This document shows positions 9,201 through 21,957 of a stretch of 64,000 nt of DNA, piece by piece (position 1 is the first letter of the stretch; each line of letters starts with the position of its first letter). A model generated the notes under the pieces. The model saw only the letters and a program-made list of their open reading frames with translations, had not been told where the DNA came from and did not search any database. The position numbers and the translations under genes were made by a program. The DNA comes from Callaeas wilsoni (lineage: Eukaryota > Chordata > Aves > Passeriformes > Callaeidae). Where the stretch lies: the NCBI GenBank assembly GCA_013398955.1, contig VWPU01008494.1:1-64000 (forward strand). Reading direction: 5' to 3'.

Positions 9201-11767
9201 CAGGCTGTGCTGCCCCACTTTGGCATCCCCTCTGTGTCAAGGCCAGAGGCCAAGCTCTGCAGCTCTCCCAATCACATTGAACTCAACAGCATCAAACACA
9301 GGAGAGCCCAATTTGGTCCTAAATATGCAAAAGATTTAAACGGGTCATTTGACATACCAAGACAAGAAAGAGACTTCTGAAAAGTAACAAAAGGTTGTGA
9401 AATTGCTAAGGGATTAAGTTGTTTGAATCATTGTTCCAGCTTTATTAAAAAAAGGTATAAATTCATTTCAGTTCTTAGCGGATCTCAAGCTGCCAATTTC
9501 TGAGCTTTCACAGCCTTTGATGTGATTCCAACTTTCTATGATGTAAGTGGATTATTTTTTCCTTAATTCTGAAGAGGCCATTTCCCTCCCAGCCCCCTCC
9601 AGAAAAACGTCGCAGCAATCAGACTCTAACCAAACACTGACTTTGGCACATTGTGGATATTAACCCACTCTTTGCAGTGGTTTATTTACCATATGCTTCT
9701 TTTGAGACTTGAGTATGAGGGGAAGATACCAGTGGTAAACCACTATTTTAAATAACAATGATCCTTAAACACACAATGGACCTTGCAATCCAGTTCCAAA
9801 CTGCATATATAAAGAACAGTTAATCCATCCTTTAAATACAGCCAACTTTGGGGTGGAATATGGCAGCTTTTTTTAGCATACAGAGCAGCAAAACACAATT
9901 TAGACTGCAGCATGAAGAATAGTTTATCCAACAAAAAGCGAAAGGGAAATGTAGACAGGAAGAATGCAATTATGTACCTGGACTTAATCCAAGACACCTG
10001 AGCTGACATTTCTGGTCTAGCTGAAACAGCCCCAGAACCCTTAAATCAGGGCAAACAGTCAAGACTGTGCACCTTGTGCACTGGCAGAGACTTCCAGTGG
10101 TACCAGCGTCCTTCCTGTGGATGTGGTTGAGCTGAATCTGCAGATGCAGAGGAAGACATCTGCCTATTGAATTATCGGTGTTACAGCCTGTACACTTCTA
10201 GAGTAGTAATACCTCTGGCAAGGCTAATACACCACATGAAAATTGCTGAAGCCACATCTCAGACGAGAGTGGCTGAAGATACTGATGTATATCTGGGACC
10301 AAAAATAATAACAGCCTTTAACAAAGAGTTGCAATGACAAACTCTGCATTTTCTCCTTTTGGACAGGTTGTATGTACTTCCTTATGACGCATCCAGCACC
10401 TTTTAAATTACAGTGGTAACTGATGTCTTGAAGGGTCTGGTGAGGCATCCAGGAGCAGGGAGATGCAGAAAGCTTCCTATGGGCACTAAGGAAGAATGAC
10501 AATTCTGTGACACAGCTATGGGGTCATGGGCATACATCCCTTTTTGGTGACTGTCACACACTATCTTGTACTGTGGGCAGGAACCTGGCTATTGTCCAAC
10601 CTAAAGATTGTTTTAATTTTGCAACGCACCAGACTCCTACAGATGAAACCCTCAGAACAGACCACCTTCTTTGCCTTGCATAGCTCTAAGCTTGTCCTAT
10701 CATGGCAGAGATGTGGAGAATTTGGGGAAATGCTCCACTCAATTCTTTGGTATGAGCTTGCTTGCAGGTATTCTGAGGATCATCTGGTGCTGCTCTGGAA
10801 GGTTTTATTTTTATGGTCTTCTGTTCTATAAGCAGCATCTTTAGGCTTTCTGAATTAATTGCAATGTTGCCCTCAGAAGCAAAACAGTGGTTTGTAAATT
10901 TGGGTGTCTAGCTCAAAAGACCTTATCAGAAGGTTTTAATGAGCAATCAAGTCTCATTACCTGAGACTCACTAGTGATTCTTCTTTGATTGCTTTACTCT
11001 TCCGTGGGAGAATTCGGTACACAGGCTGTAAAACCAATACTGCTGTAATAAATATACGCCTAATTTTGGGAATGGCTATGAATTACTGGTAAGGAAAATG
11101 TTTTCTCTGCTTAAGCGTTTAATGAAAGAACTCAAAAGTTGAAAAGAAAGAATTAACTTGCATACTCCAGACTTCACTTTTACAGACAATTGAAATCTGA
11201 AATTTTGTGTTGAATATGTGTTCAGCAGTTGCTTTCAGGATGTTTTCCCTCTAGGAAAAGAGTTGTTTAATCTAACATCCAGTATGCACCAGATGGCACT
11301 ATTTCATAGCGTGTGGAGCTTTCGTTTGTCCTGCAATTGACTTTATTTCTCTGCAGGGAAAGTCAGAGCTTGGATAATTGCTACATTTGACATACTGATA
11401 AACAAACATCTTTCACAGGCTCTGATTGCTGTTGTTTAATATACATATTGGCTCAAAGCAAAATACTGAAACAACACGTGGTTAGGGATTTTGGCCTGGG
11501 TTCCGGAAACAAGGTCCACAGCTAAAGCTTTAAATGACACCATCTAAACCAAAATCAACTAACTTTTTAGGAGACTTATTCAGGCTTTGAGTCCTCACAA
11601 GCCTCCTTAGCCCCTTGTCTGAGCAGTCCTGGAAGCCATGCAGGAGCATGAAAGGGAAGACAAGGGAACCTCACAGAGATGCATACAGTACCCTGTATAC
11701 ACTCGGGCACTAACTCATTGTCATCACCAGACCCCGGATCTGGCCTAAAACATAAACAAGTCCTGCC
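9201..11767. other. Unassigned stretch, possibly conserved in part
   Basis: No exon is recognised. From about 10980 to 11510 the sequence is homopolymer-poor and even in composition, and it carries a CTCF-like motif, so conserved non-coding sequence is possible. This needs cross-species alignment. The remaining sequence holds only chance-length open frames. Confidence 0.4.
11286..11299 (+). promoter_or_regulatory. CTCF-like motif
   Basis: GCACCAGATGGCAC matches 13 of 14 positions of the CTCF core CCASYAGRKGGCRS; only the first base differs. CTCF is the vertebrate insulator and loop-anchor protein. One match of this quality is about what chance gives in 64 kb, so occupancy is unproven. A second match in the same orientation lies at 12420-12433. 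Confidence 0.35.
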
Positions 11768-11880
11768 TGACTATGTAACTTCATCGTTCTCATCTGTAAA
11801 ATGAGGATTTCTCCTTTTCCCCCCTCTTATTGGATTAGGCTGTAAATCATAGCTATGCTCAAGTTTCTCTGCTTTTGGCT
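11768..11880 (+). repeat. MIR/LINE2-type relic
   Basis: TTCTCATCTGTAAAATGAGG (about 11786-11805) is the familiar end of the CORE-SINE/MIR middle region. It is followed by an AT- and pyrimidine-rich gap and GGATTAGGCTGTAAATC, which resembles the TTAGACTGTAAGCTC segment of the same families. Both are in the expected order on the plus strand. Only these two islands are convincing. Confidence 0.55.
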
Positions 11881-12277
11881 GGGGCCTCAAGGCTGCTATT
11901 ACTATGAATAATGCTATGTCTTCATAATGTATTATGGTCCCAAAATAGCAATGAGCTATATAGGAAACTGTGTCCCAGGATAATACCAGTATGGTTTTTA
12001 CAGTCCAAGTGGATATTAATTTGAAAAATATTAAGGTTCCCCTTGCAGAATAGTAGACTGCAGTTGTTTAAATTTAGGTGTTGCACTCTATATACCTGAA
12101 CCCAGGATGACTCTGAGTTGCTCATTACTCTGTTGCACACACTTACTGCTAATGTCACTTATGGGACTGTGAGAGAATGAGAGTGAGATCCAGCTATATG
12201 GTTTTTTTTCTCTGTTGCACAGAAGAGCTTTTTGTGGCTCTGCTTTGTCAGGTCACATTCATTTGCAGTCCTTCTAG

Positions 12278-12340
12278 GGTTTGAAACTGGCAGCCCAACA
12301 GCAATGGACAAAGGCAGTAACCCAGTGAGCCACCAAAGCT
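12278..12340 (-). repeat. tRNA-derived SINE head or tRNA relic
   Basis: On the minus strand, TGGCTCACTGGGTTA resembles the A box of a tRNA promoter with its following GGTTA. About 40 bases later, AGTTTCAAACC resembles a degenerate B box. Spacing and order fit a tRNA-derived RNA polymerase III promoter. The stems do not pair well and the B box has several mismatches, so this is a fossil head of a SINE or tRNA pseudogene rather than a working tRNA gene. Confidence 0.3.
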
Positions 12341-12419
12341 GTCTTCAGAGCCAACAAGCATTTCTAAGGACACCAAGGTCTGTTTTCCCTCTCACGAAAG
12401 CACTTCAGCTGGATTTTGT

Positions 12420-12433
12420 TCACTAGGTGGCAC
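12420..12433 (+). promoter_or_regulatory. CTCF-like motif
   Basis: TCACTAGGTGGCAC matches 13 of 14 positions of the CTCF core CCASYAGRKGGCRS; only the first base differs. It points the same way as the motif at 11286-11299, 1.1 kb upstream. Binding is not shown by sequence alone. Confidence 0.38.
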
Positions 12434-15400
12434 AAACGCATAAGAGATTGATTTGGAAAAGTTTCTCTGCAGTTTTATTGTTGTTGTAAATGTGTCCAGG
12501 GTAATTTTGAACATGTTTCAAGAGCGATTTAGGCTTCAAAGTTCATTTTTGAAGAAAGACCCACAGTGATATGTTCACTGGGGAGAAGTCGGTGCACTGA
12601 GTCTTAATCAGCTGAGGCTTGTGTCTCTCAGCTGCATCCATGTCCTTCATGATGGACTGGTTGTATCAAAGTCTCCTCTTCCCGTCTTTGTCTTCTCCCA
12701 CATCATAGAACCAGCAGAAGAAAAATTTTCACTAGACCAACACTAGCATAATGATATCAATGCACTTTTTTTTTTTTAATTGGAGAGGCAAACTCTTTGT
12801 GGATAAAAATTAATACTTAAAAAATTCCCACCAATTCCCATCATGGAAGAAAGAAAGTAAAGAAAGACCCTGCTTAGGTAGCAAGAACAGTATAAACTGG
12901 ACAACATTATTGGAAATACCAGTAGATGAAAGAGATGGTAGAAGAAACCTTCTTCACTAAAGTTTTGGCTGGATGGAGGGAGCAGAGGCAAAGCCAGTGG
13001 CACAATGATGGGGGCTGACCTGTCTTCCTGCTATCCACCAGCCACACAGCTTCCCTCAGAGCTGGAAGCATTAGACTGGACACGTGAGCTTCAAAGGCTT
13101 AATTTGAGGTTCCTTTTCTGGCTTGTCAATACAGGTGGGCTTCACACATGTGCTTTTAGAAAGTACTAGCATAAATCCTAAAAGATTTGTGTGCTCTACT
13201 TCTTTCTCTAAGGATCTGTTTTACTGCTTAAGATTTCCACAATTCCACTAAATTTATATATATGTATAAATGCTTCATAAATTCCTTCTGTTAAGAGATA
13301 CTCAACTCTTGGGTTTCTCTCCCTGTTTCCACTGCTTAACCCTGAAGATAGTAGAACTGAAGTGATTTCAAGGTCAAGGGTGAGTACAAGACCTGCTGGC
13401 TCACGAGGTTTGTGCTGTGCATCAGGAGGGAGCAGGCAGTGGCAGAAAGCCACCACAACCATTAAAATGTAAGTGGAATACTGAAGGTAGGGAGGGCTTA
13501 GGCTTTGAAAGCGAGTAGCTTAAACATTTTCTTTCCAAACATCTGTAAATTGTTAGTCTGATTTATTTTGAATTAAAAATCATTTTCAGCAGACTGACAG
13601 CTTATTTTAATTTTCAGCCATTAGATTTTTCATATGTTTGAATTTCACGCTGCGCCATTGCTTTTGATTCTGGAGAAAGGTGCCCCTGCTCATCAGGTAT
13701 ACTTGGGTCCTCTACCAACGAGTAAAGTTCTTTTCTTCCTCTGCATACACCACGATCAAATCCTTGAGGCTGTCTACCACCCCTGTTGAAACTATGATAC
13801 CATTTTCAGTCCTGTTGGAAACAGCATTATGCTCACTTCCTAGGCCAGTCAGATGCAGCAGTGTCTTGGTTTAAGGTGATGTTACCAAACACTATAACAA
13901 ATATGAGGTGTCAATGTCTCTGCATGGAGAAAGACAACATAAAAGAATTCAAGGCTTAAAGCACCTCTTTCCCCTCCACTGTTGTAATTTTGCTTTTGTT
14001 ACAGTGGTTATTGTTTGTTCAGTGAAATTACTCATTCTGTCTTTCTGGAAATCCAAAACTCAACTTGTATAAGTGTTTTTACCCTTAATTTCAAAAAGAA
14101 TTATAGAAAAAAGAAAGTGTGTTAGATTATATCTCTGTCATTCACTTTGGTAGCCAGTATTGACTGGAGTTCAAACAAATGCCTGTGATTCTGAGCTTGG
14201 TGCTCTGACAACTGAAATAGGTGGATTTAATATTTGTTTTTTCATTTACAGCTGAGTAAGGACTTACAGATCTGTGCCTCGTCATGATCTTTCTTGAAGA
14301 TATATCTGACCCTTAAACTTGGTTAAAATTTAAATTGAAATTTAAACAGACTCATTTCTACCTAAAATCATGTGAAATAAAAGAAGAGTTAAGTGTTTCT
14401 ACAGATGATAATGTTCAGCATTAGATGACACACTGACGTATAAAGTTCAAATAATCTGATATGACTGCATTTTCTTTGTTTTCAGGCCCACATTATAGGA
14501 TTTAATATTATTTTATTCTATGAAATTCTTCCTTGGCAAATATTTTAGGTTTGCTCAAAAGCAGTAGCAAGATCAGCAGATCTTTTGGATGAATGAGTTA
14601 TTTTGACAGGCCCCAGAACTGACTCATCTCTAATAAAAATCTGACCACCCTACAAGTGAACCCAGTATGGATTGTGGCAATGACACCACAGGGTGTTTCA
14701 CTTTTACGATTCCTCCTCTTATTTTCTTCTCAGTAATTATGGCAAAAAAGAGTTTTCTGTTGATCATGGCCAGCAGACAGCAAACATGCCTCCCAGTACA
14801 TGACTTGATCTCTGAATGGTGTTAGGTTTGGACATTATAGTAACAAGATAAATTAATGTTTCTAGCTTCAGGCCTCCATTCTGCTGACTTCCCTACGTGC
14901 TTGAACGTGTAAATAATATAAGCACTGCACTTGCATGTGTTTCATCAGGAGTAGTATGATGAGAATCTTGCTGTGTCTGGGGAAGTGCTTGGTTAATGTG
15001 TAAGAGAGAAAAAATCTCCCTCCATCTGTGCCCATCTCCTTTGAATATTTGACAAAATATACACTGACAGATTCCTGAGCAATCCTCCAAGGCAATGGGT
15101 ATCCCAGCGCTTTCCCAGACCTCCTCCTGTTCTCCCGTGTTGTGACAGGTCCTAAGCCATAGAACTAATGGAATACTTCTACCTAATACAAATATAACAG
15201 GTCCAGGATAAACCCAATGGAAATCCATGCAAAAAACCCAGTGAAAGAAATGTGCATACAGAGACTGAAAAATTGTCTGCACGTTTAAATTCTGAATTTG
15301 TACCATGTTTTGGGGGTGCTTAGCTTCAAGGGATTCTGAGAAATTGCTTTTCATGTAAAGTGTTTAATGACTAGATATAAAAAAAATGCTTTCATAGCCC

Positions 15401-17197
15401 TTGTCCAGCCTGAAAATTTTAGGTCTGAATGACTTTAGTCACCTCTTTTGTACAGAAGTTGGACTGAATATTTTGCATCATCAAGTTTTGCAGTGTTATT
15501 TCCATTTCCATTATTCCCCCACTGCACTGTATTTCAGTAGCTTTTTTCAGTAGTCTTTCTTTTACCTTTTCTGCTGTTACTGTTTTTTTTTTTGGGAGGG
15601 GGCGGTCAGTTTGGTTTTTTTTTAAATTTTTTTTTTTATTGTTGCTACTGCTGTTGTTTCTGTTGTTGCTGTTGTTGTTTTCCTGACCTTTCTGGAAGCT
15701 CAGATTTTCAGAGTTTGACTTATGCACAGTTATGGGTGAAGTGTGGTATGGATATGAAGCAGATAATGCAGCTCTGTAAGCTACCAACTGCTTAATGAAA
15801 CCGTACCTTTGCAGTAACTGGTGGACGAAAAACACCTCATTAAATCAGAGGGAATCCAAGAAGTTTCTCAGGGAGCATGAGTCACTTTCCCACATCTTAA
15901 ACAGCTGGCTCTTCCTTCCTCTCATCCTCCCATTAGCCATTCCCCAGTAAAGGTCTCGCTGGCCTCTGAGGCACTGACAAGATCGTATAACTTTTAGGGA
16001 AGCCCATGGTAGTTGCTGCAATTTCTTCTTCCAGCTTAACTAATGGCTTGTGAAGTTGGAAATCCATGTCTTCAGTGTGATGGATTTTGTTTGCAAATTG
16101 ATCTCAGTAGATAATTCTTTTGAAAGAGTGCCTAGAGATCAGACATGTCCAGGGAAACCTATTTAAAGTGAGGCTCATCTTAACATTCAAGGTCAACAGA
16201 GAGATGCGAGAAAGAATTCTTGCAGGATAAAAAGACTCATGTATATTAAACTATGTGTGCACAGTCATGCTGAATGATTTTCAAAGAGTTCTTCTTCCTC
16301 TTTTTTTTTTTTTTTAAATTCATACATCATTCTTTGAGCTGTCTTTGCAAGCTGTCTTTCCCATGGCACTTGGCCAAGAAAGAGGACACAGGGCTACCCT
16401 ATAATGGGAATCCCAGAGGAAAAGGTCAGTCATTCTCAGTCCACAAAAGAGGACTTATCAATCAGTTGTCAGACCATGAAACCAGAGCATCCAATGTTAA
16501 AGAAGTCTGAAATAGATCACCATAAACACCTCACAGCTCTTCTGTAGCAAGTGCAAGGAGGATATGGGAGGGAATGAGTGAGCTGTTCCTTCAGGTCTGG
16601 GAGAAAGTGTCATCCTTGAAAAATCTTTTGATAAACTGCCTTGCAGTTTCAGCAAAAATAGTACACCAAGACAACTGTCTGCCGGGCTAGGAATCTCAGA
16701 TCACCAAAGCGAGAGGATGCCTGCAGGCAGTGGAGAATAAGGAATGAAGCTAAAGGGTTTTAGAAGAGTTATCCTTAGTCTCCTCTGTGCTGCTAATTGT
16801 TTAAATAACTGCTTTTCTGAGAGAAGTTTTTTTTTTCCATGTGTGTGTTCACAATCTCACTATCAGTTGCACAAATCATAAAGTGTCTGGGAACTGAGAT
16901 ATGAAGCAGTAGTTGCAGCCAGACATTCCCAGAAGGTATTGGTGCACCAAAATTAGTGCATAGTATGCCGGACTTTAATACAAACTGGATAACTCAAATT
17001 GAAGATGCAAACAATAATGTGAATAATTAACTCTGGGGAGGTTCACATCTGTATCTGAAATGTTCCAGCTGCCCTCTCCATGTGTACAAAAGGCTGAACC
17101 ATAGTGCTGAATCCAAGGAGACATATTCTGGGAAAATTCAAGGCAACATGTAATCTTCCTTACTGGCAGCCACTTCCTTACCATTCTCCTTAAACAG
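12434..17197. other. Unassigned AT-rich stretch
   Basis: No gene recognised. A 153-codon frame at 14893-15354 on the minus strand has no motif I know. A 138-codon minus-strand frame at 15419-15835 depends on the low-complexity tract at 15583-15682, which translates to Asn/Ser and Lys runs, and is not credible as a gene. T runs occur at 12769-12778 and near 16300-16315. Confidence 0.45.
15583..15682. repeat. Poly-T and (TTG/CTG)n low-complexity tract
   Basis: Eleven T, a GGGAGGGGGCGG patch and further T runs are followed by GTTGCTACTGCTGTTGTTTCTG-type triplets to 15682. It is made by slippage and is expected to vary in length. Confidence 0.9.
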
Positions 17198-17259
17198 AAA
17201 AAAAAACCCCCAAAACCCAAAAAAACCCCAAAACAAAACAAAACAAAAAAACCCCAAAG
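17198..17259. repeat. A/C-rich low-complexity tract
   Basis: Runs of A are interspersed with CCC or CCCC, plus an (AAAAC)n section. On the opposite strand this is G/T-rich, with several GGGG or GGG runs and T spacers. Confidence 0.9.
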
Positions 17260-17480
17260 CAGACATGAACATGTGAACTCTAGGAGCATTATGGATATTC
17301 ATGATTTTAATATGGAATCTATGTGTACAGTTCTTTTTAAAGAAAATAATTAGAGTGGAGAGAAATGCTAGACTTAAGTCAGAGTGAGTCTTAAAATCCA
17401 GTTAGGTAGGTATGGTAATATACATTGCTCTGTTAAGGGCAGTTGGCCCTGAATTTGTTTTATGTATGTATTTATTTTTG

Positions 17481-17521
17481 TGTATATATATATATATATT
17501 AAAAAAAATATATATTTATTT
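17481..17521. repeat. (TA)n microsatellite
   Basis: Alternating TA is interrupted by eight A and then continues as TATATATTTATTTA. Simple AT repeat. Confidence 0.9.
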
Positions 17522-18430
17522 AGAACAGAGGACTGTTGGCTGCAGTCAGGCCTTGCATGACTTCATTCAGGATGACATTTCTCAGGTTCATTAGGGATTA
17601 TTTTAGTCTAGTAACACCTAATATTAATTTGGATTTAGACAGTAGATAGACTGCTGATGCTAGCTTAGGTTCTGGTCCCATTTTGTTAAAGTATCTGTTA
17701 ATGGTCAAAGTAGAAGGGTTTGGGTTAATCCAGAGATGCACTCAAGATGTTGCCAGTCTTGAATCTGGACACATATTTAAAAGCTCAAGTGTGAGGTGGG
17801 TGGAGGGCTACTTGGACATTATAAATATTTCAAGATGATGAATAAACAAAGGATAGATATTTTGATTTCATTCCATTTCTCTTATCAGCTGCCAATTCTT
17901 TACAGTCCCCACCCTAACTTTAAAGGCTAAAGCCAGACTGCAGAACCGTTGTAAATCTCCTCCTGAAATGTTCAGCCCTGACAATGATTAGACTGAATCT
18001 CTTTGCACTGCTGAGCCACATCATCCTCTCTGGGTACAGCTGAAAGTGTTCACTAGTCATTGCTCATCCAGGTAACATATTTGATGTGTTTTTGAAGTGA
18101 ACACCAGATCTGAAGTCCTCTTGTAGCTGATAGGCATTGCACTGCACTGGAGCATTTGATGAAGTGGAAAATCCGCTTGAGGACCATGTTTGCTGAGTTC
18201 TAGTGGGCTGAGATGTGCTTCTTTCTCATCTCCACTACTGCTTTGGGATGATCAGCCATGGCTATCTTGTCACAGAAACCTCTGCATAGTGTTTCTTACG
18301 AGCATATTCCCTGCCTAAGCCACTAGTGAAATTTTAGGCAAAACTCTTGCTAGTAAACCATCTGTGTGTCCTGGAGAGGAGTCAGACCCGAAAATATGAT
18401 GGAAAATCAAAATAGAAAGAGATAAAATGA

Positions 18431-18445
18431 GGGGGAGAGAGAGGG

Positions 18446-18476
<31 letters not shown>

Positions 18477-18480
18477 GAGA
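18431..18480. repeat. (GA)n microsatellite
   Basis: GGGGGAGAGAGAGGG is followed by almost pure GA units. It is a purine-only strand and could form a triplex, but is most simply a slippage repeat. Confidence 0.93.
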
Positions 18481-21400
18481 ATAGAAAGGAAATGGGGAAT
18501 ACAAAAAGTTTTCACAATTGTTTTGGATTTCTGGGCTGTGTCTTCAAGCATGTGTCTGTGTTAATTTGCAGGCAGACAGAATCAGCCAGATGTGAGCTGG
18601 GAGTGCTGTGGCTGTGTTAGGGCAGTGCTGAACCTTGGTAGTCTGAAGCTGGCTCTCAGCAGGGCTTATGTTCACTGCTGGGCTAACCGTGATGATGTGA
18701 TTTCACATTTGGAGCTGTCAAACTTGGAGAGCACAAGGAGAGTCACCTTAGTTCAGCCCAGAAAACAAAAAGCAGATATGGTCTTGTGCTGGTAAGAAAT
18801 TCTGGCAACCTTTCTGTCACTGGCAGTGCTGAATTTATAACCTGGTCATATGTTAACACAGATGGACGTGCTGCTCTTTGTTACATCCAAGGGGGTCCAA
18901 GGCCTGTATGAAGACCATCCATGAGTGAAAGACAGGTTTGTACTAAAACTTGTGCTCTTATTTCTGCAGAAAGAAAACACACCTTGTCTGTAATGTCAAA
19001 TGTTATTTGTGTAACTGAATTGCTATCAGTATAATTAATGAATAATGACGAGAAAAGGAAAATAGAGTGTAATTCTGGAAAATACCTCAATAATGATGCA
19101 GTTGAAATTGCTATATACACACTCCTTTGCACATACTCTTTCTCTGCTGTTATGCACAACCTTCCCCTGCCCTTTGACTCACTGGCTTCAGTCTGAAAGA
19201 GGAGTTAGTGTGTCATCAATCTCCTAAGTCCTACACAGGTAGAGCTATGAAGGTAGAGCTAAGTACCCTCTTACTCTAGGGTACATTTGGGAACATTTCC
19301 AGTCTATTTTTTTCTCGCATGCTCTAACACTTGAGTTTTTTCATTAACTGCACCTCCACATTACAGCCAAATTCGATGTTTGGAGTGTCTACATCTAATA
19401 CAGACTCGGTTTTGATCACTTTATTCACCTGAATAGCAGTTTTACACATTCTTTGAGTCTGCAGTTCTTTGATTAGTGAGGTAGTTGCATCCCCAGAGCC
19501 TCCAGTGCTGTCTCGTGCCCTTTCTCTGGTCATGCAATGCCTGTACTCCTCTCCACTGTGACCTATGTTCTCACTCTCAAGCCTTCTGCTGTCACACCTT
19601 GCCTTTACACCTAAATTATTTTGTTGTTCTAGATGATTTAAGTCTACTTTATTCATTAGTACAGATGAGCTGCTTGTTACAGCTGACTCTATAAAAATGA
19701 TGGCTGTACAACATAATTAATCAAAGAAAAGGAAATAAAATAAAGTAATTGCCATACAGTCATTAAAAAATTACTTTTACAAGAGGATAAAGCTTGAGAC
19801 AAGCTGAGACAAGTGCAGACAAGGCTTGCAGAGATAGTAGAAAGTCTGTGGTCTGTTACTAGCCGTAGCAATCCTGTATTTACTGTTTGATGGACAGGAG
19901 TAAGAGGTGACTGGTAGTACCTCTGATTGCACTTTTAAGGCCTTTGCCCAGCTTTGATGAAGCAGGAACTTCAGTTACCTGCTAGCTGACTTCTCTGCTG
20001 TTTTCTGAAAGGTCTCTTCATTTCCAGGAGAGTCCTCCAGCCTTCCATAACCTCGTGGGCTATGAGGCATGAGGTGGTGCTCCTCACTGTTGTGGCTCAG
20101 GGGAATATGATAATTCAGGCTTTCTTGTTCCAAAATATTCAATTCTTGTGAACAGTAATGAATCAATTGATATTTGCTGTTAGCAGCAAAAAGCTTCTTG
20201 CAATCTCCTCATTATGTAAGTTAAAGGACATTTTTCAGACACAGGCACACAAGTAATTGGCATAAAGCACTGGAGAATTGTGTCCAGACTGTGTAAAAAT
20301 CTATAAATATGCAGGAATTGGGTTTTCCATCTTAAGGTACATATTACTTCATTGTGTAGGGAAATAGCAGGATCTATGTGGGAGTAGGCTTTGATTTTAT
20401 TTTATTATTCTATTTTTTCATTTTTCAGGTGTTTTGAGAAGACATTTGATTAGTTTGCACAATCCCTAGGAAATATCCCAGTTGCACAAGGTAAGGATAA
20501 CATGTGGTAGCCTCTGCATGCTCCAGTTGGGCAGCCAACACTTTTGTCCTTTTCCTTGATTCTTTCTCAGGTGTGTGGCTATTTTTCATATCCCGGACAG
20601 TTCCATTTCTCTGCTCAGTCAGGCACTCAACCACTTTGCCTAATTACATCTGATGTTTTACTCATAGTATTATGCTCTTCTTCAGAGGAAATGAAAAGCA
20701 GATTGTCTCCTTGGCAGCAAAGAATAACAAATGTGCTGCACTGAATAGCTGCTAGATGAAAAAGGGCCACAAACTGCCTCTGTGCCAACCAGTGCTAAAG
20801 ACACTCTGACTGTCAGGAGGCTGCTTGGAGAACTACTCCCTGCTCCCTTGATGCCTAAAAGTGCTCTGAAGTAAAGTCAAGGTTACTTTGCAGAGATGGA
20901 ATTGTGGATATCTGATTAGGCAGAAGGTATCAAAAAATTTCCAGTAGAATTTTAAATTTTTTTTCAGTGAAGTTTCATCAAAAAGAATAATAATTACAAT
21001 AATAAATTGCTCTGCTTCAATAAGGTTGAAAGACAACATTTCCTTATTTGGACACACTTTTTTTTTTTTTTTGAGTAAAATTTTATTTATCTATTGGGCT
21101 TCTTGCATTTGAAAAAGAATTAATCTGTCCCTCTGACAGCAAATATATGTATATAGGCAAATTAAAATATACTTAAAAATCAAAATACAATTACATATTT
21201 TGGCCTTCAAAACAGGATATTTTGGTGAACCGGAATTTACTACTTTTTTTGTTGGATGTTTGCCTCACAGAAACATTGTAGATTTTGTCTTCTTTTATGC
21301 TGAGGACAATTCTCTCTGCCCTTCTGAACTGAGACTCTAGACTTTAGATAGTTTTGTGATTGTAACTATACCTATGTCATCTATACATGTTACTTACACA

Positions 21401-21630
21401 TTTTGTAAGTTATTTCAGATTGTTGTCATTCATTTTGCCAAGAAGCTTTTTATTAAGCGTGTGCATTAAAGTAGGTGAATGTTCATGAGTTTTTGTAGAG
21501 GAGGCACAAGTACAACAGTTGATTTACTTCCTTTAACATTTGCAGAGACTGACTATTAGATCAGAGTCACAAAAATGGAAGAATGAGCAGAAAAAACTGT
21601 GACAAAAAGTGCTTACCTCAAGTTTGTGTA

Positions 21631-21680
21631 ATTCCATTCCATTCCATTCCATTCCATTCCATTCCATTCCATTCCATTCT
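21631..21680. repeat. (ATTCC)n pentamer array
   Basis: Nine perfect ATTCC units are followed by one ATTCT. The pentamer is the one found in GGAAT-type satellites. Here it is a single short array, 185 bp before copy 1 of the perfect 92-bp repeat. Confidence 0.97.
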
Positions 21681-21865
21681 TACCATCAGACTGCCTTGCA
21701 GGAATGAGAGGTCTGAGTGCCTTGGGGTACTTCCAGGGCTTTTTCTTCTGGGGAGAATCAAACATAAGGAAGCTTCACTGGTGCTCAGTGCAAACAATTC
21801 TGCTCTAAAAATCCTTTGGTAGACTGGATTTGACAAAATCCTTTGAACAGCTCTTGCCATAAGGA

Positions 21866-21957
21866 TCATTTCGGGAACCAAGAAGAAATCTTTCCAAAGC
21901 CATATGAGGATATATTAGTTTTACCCAGGGTGAACATGACATAAGCACACTTCCCTA
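21866..21957. repeat. Perfect 92-bp direct repeat, copy 1
   Basis: This segment, starting TCATTTCGGGAACCAAG and ending GCACACTTCCCTA, is identical base for base to 25420-25511. Sequences on both sides differ between the copies. It has no terminal inverted repeats, no A tail, no visible target duplication and no similarity to the CR1 or LTR elements here. It is unlikely to encode a product. Confidence 0.98.

Larger units (their letters stand above)
17260..21630. other. Unassigned stretch with small tandem duplications
   Basis: No gene recognised. Besides the microsatellites listed separately, there are two short degenerate tandems. One is a 14-bp unit (AGGTAGAGCTATGA) near 19238-19262. The other is a roughly 10-bp unit (GAGACAAGCT-like) near 19795-19822. 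A 12-T run lies near 21059-21072. Open frames up to 110 codons show no known motif. Confidence 0.45.

Noticed and set aside
12278..12340. Functional tRNA gene
   Set aside because: Acceptor and anticodon stems do not pair and the B box is degenerate; at best a fossil SINE head.
14893..15354. 153-codon minus-strand frame
   Set aside because: No recognised family or splice context; length is not exceptional for 64 kb.
15419..15835. 138-codon minus-strand frame, Lys/Asn-rich
   Set aside because: It exists only because a poly-T and TTG/CTG microsatellite is translated as Lys, Asn and Ser runs.
21631..21680. Satellite or centromeric array
   Set aside because: Only ten pentamers, embedded in unique sequence.
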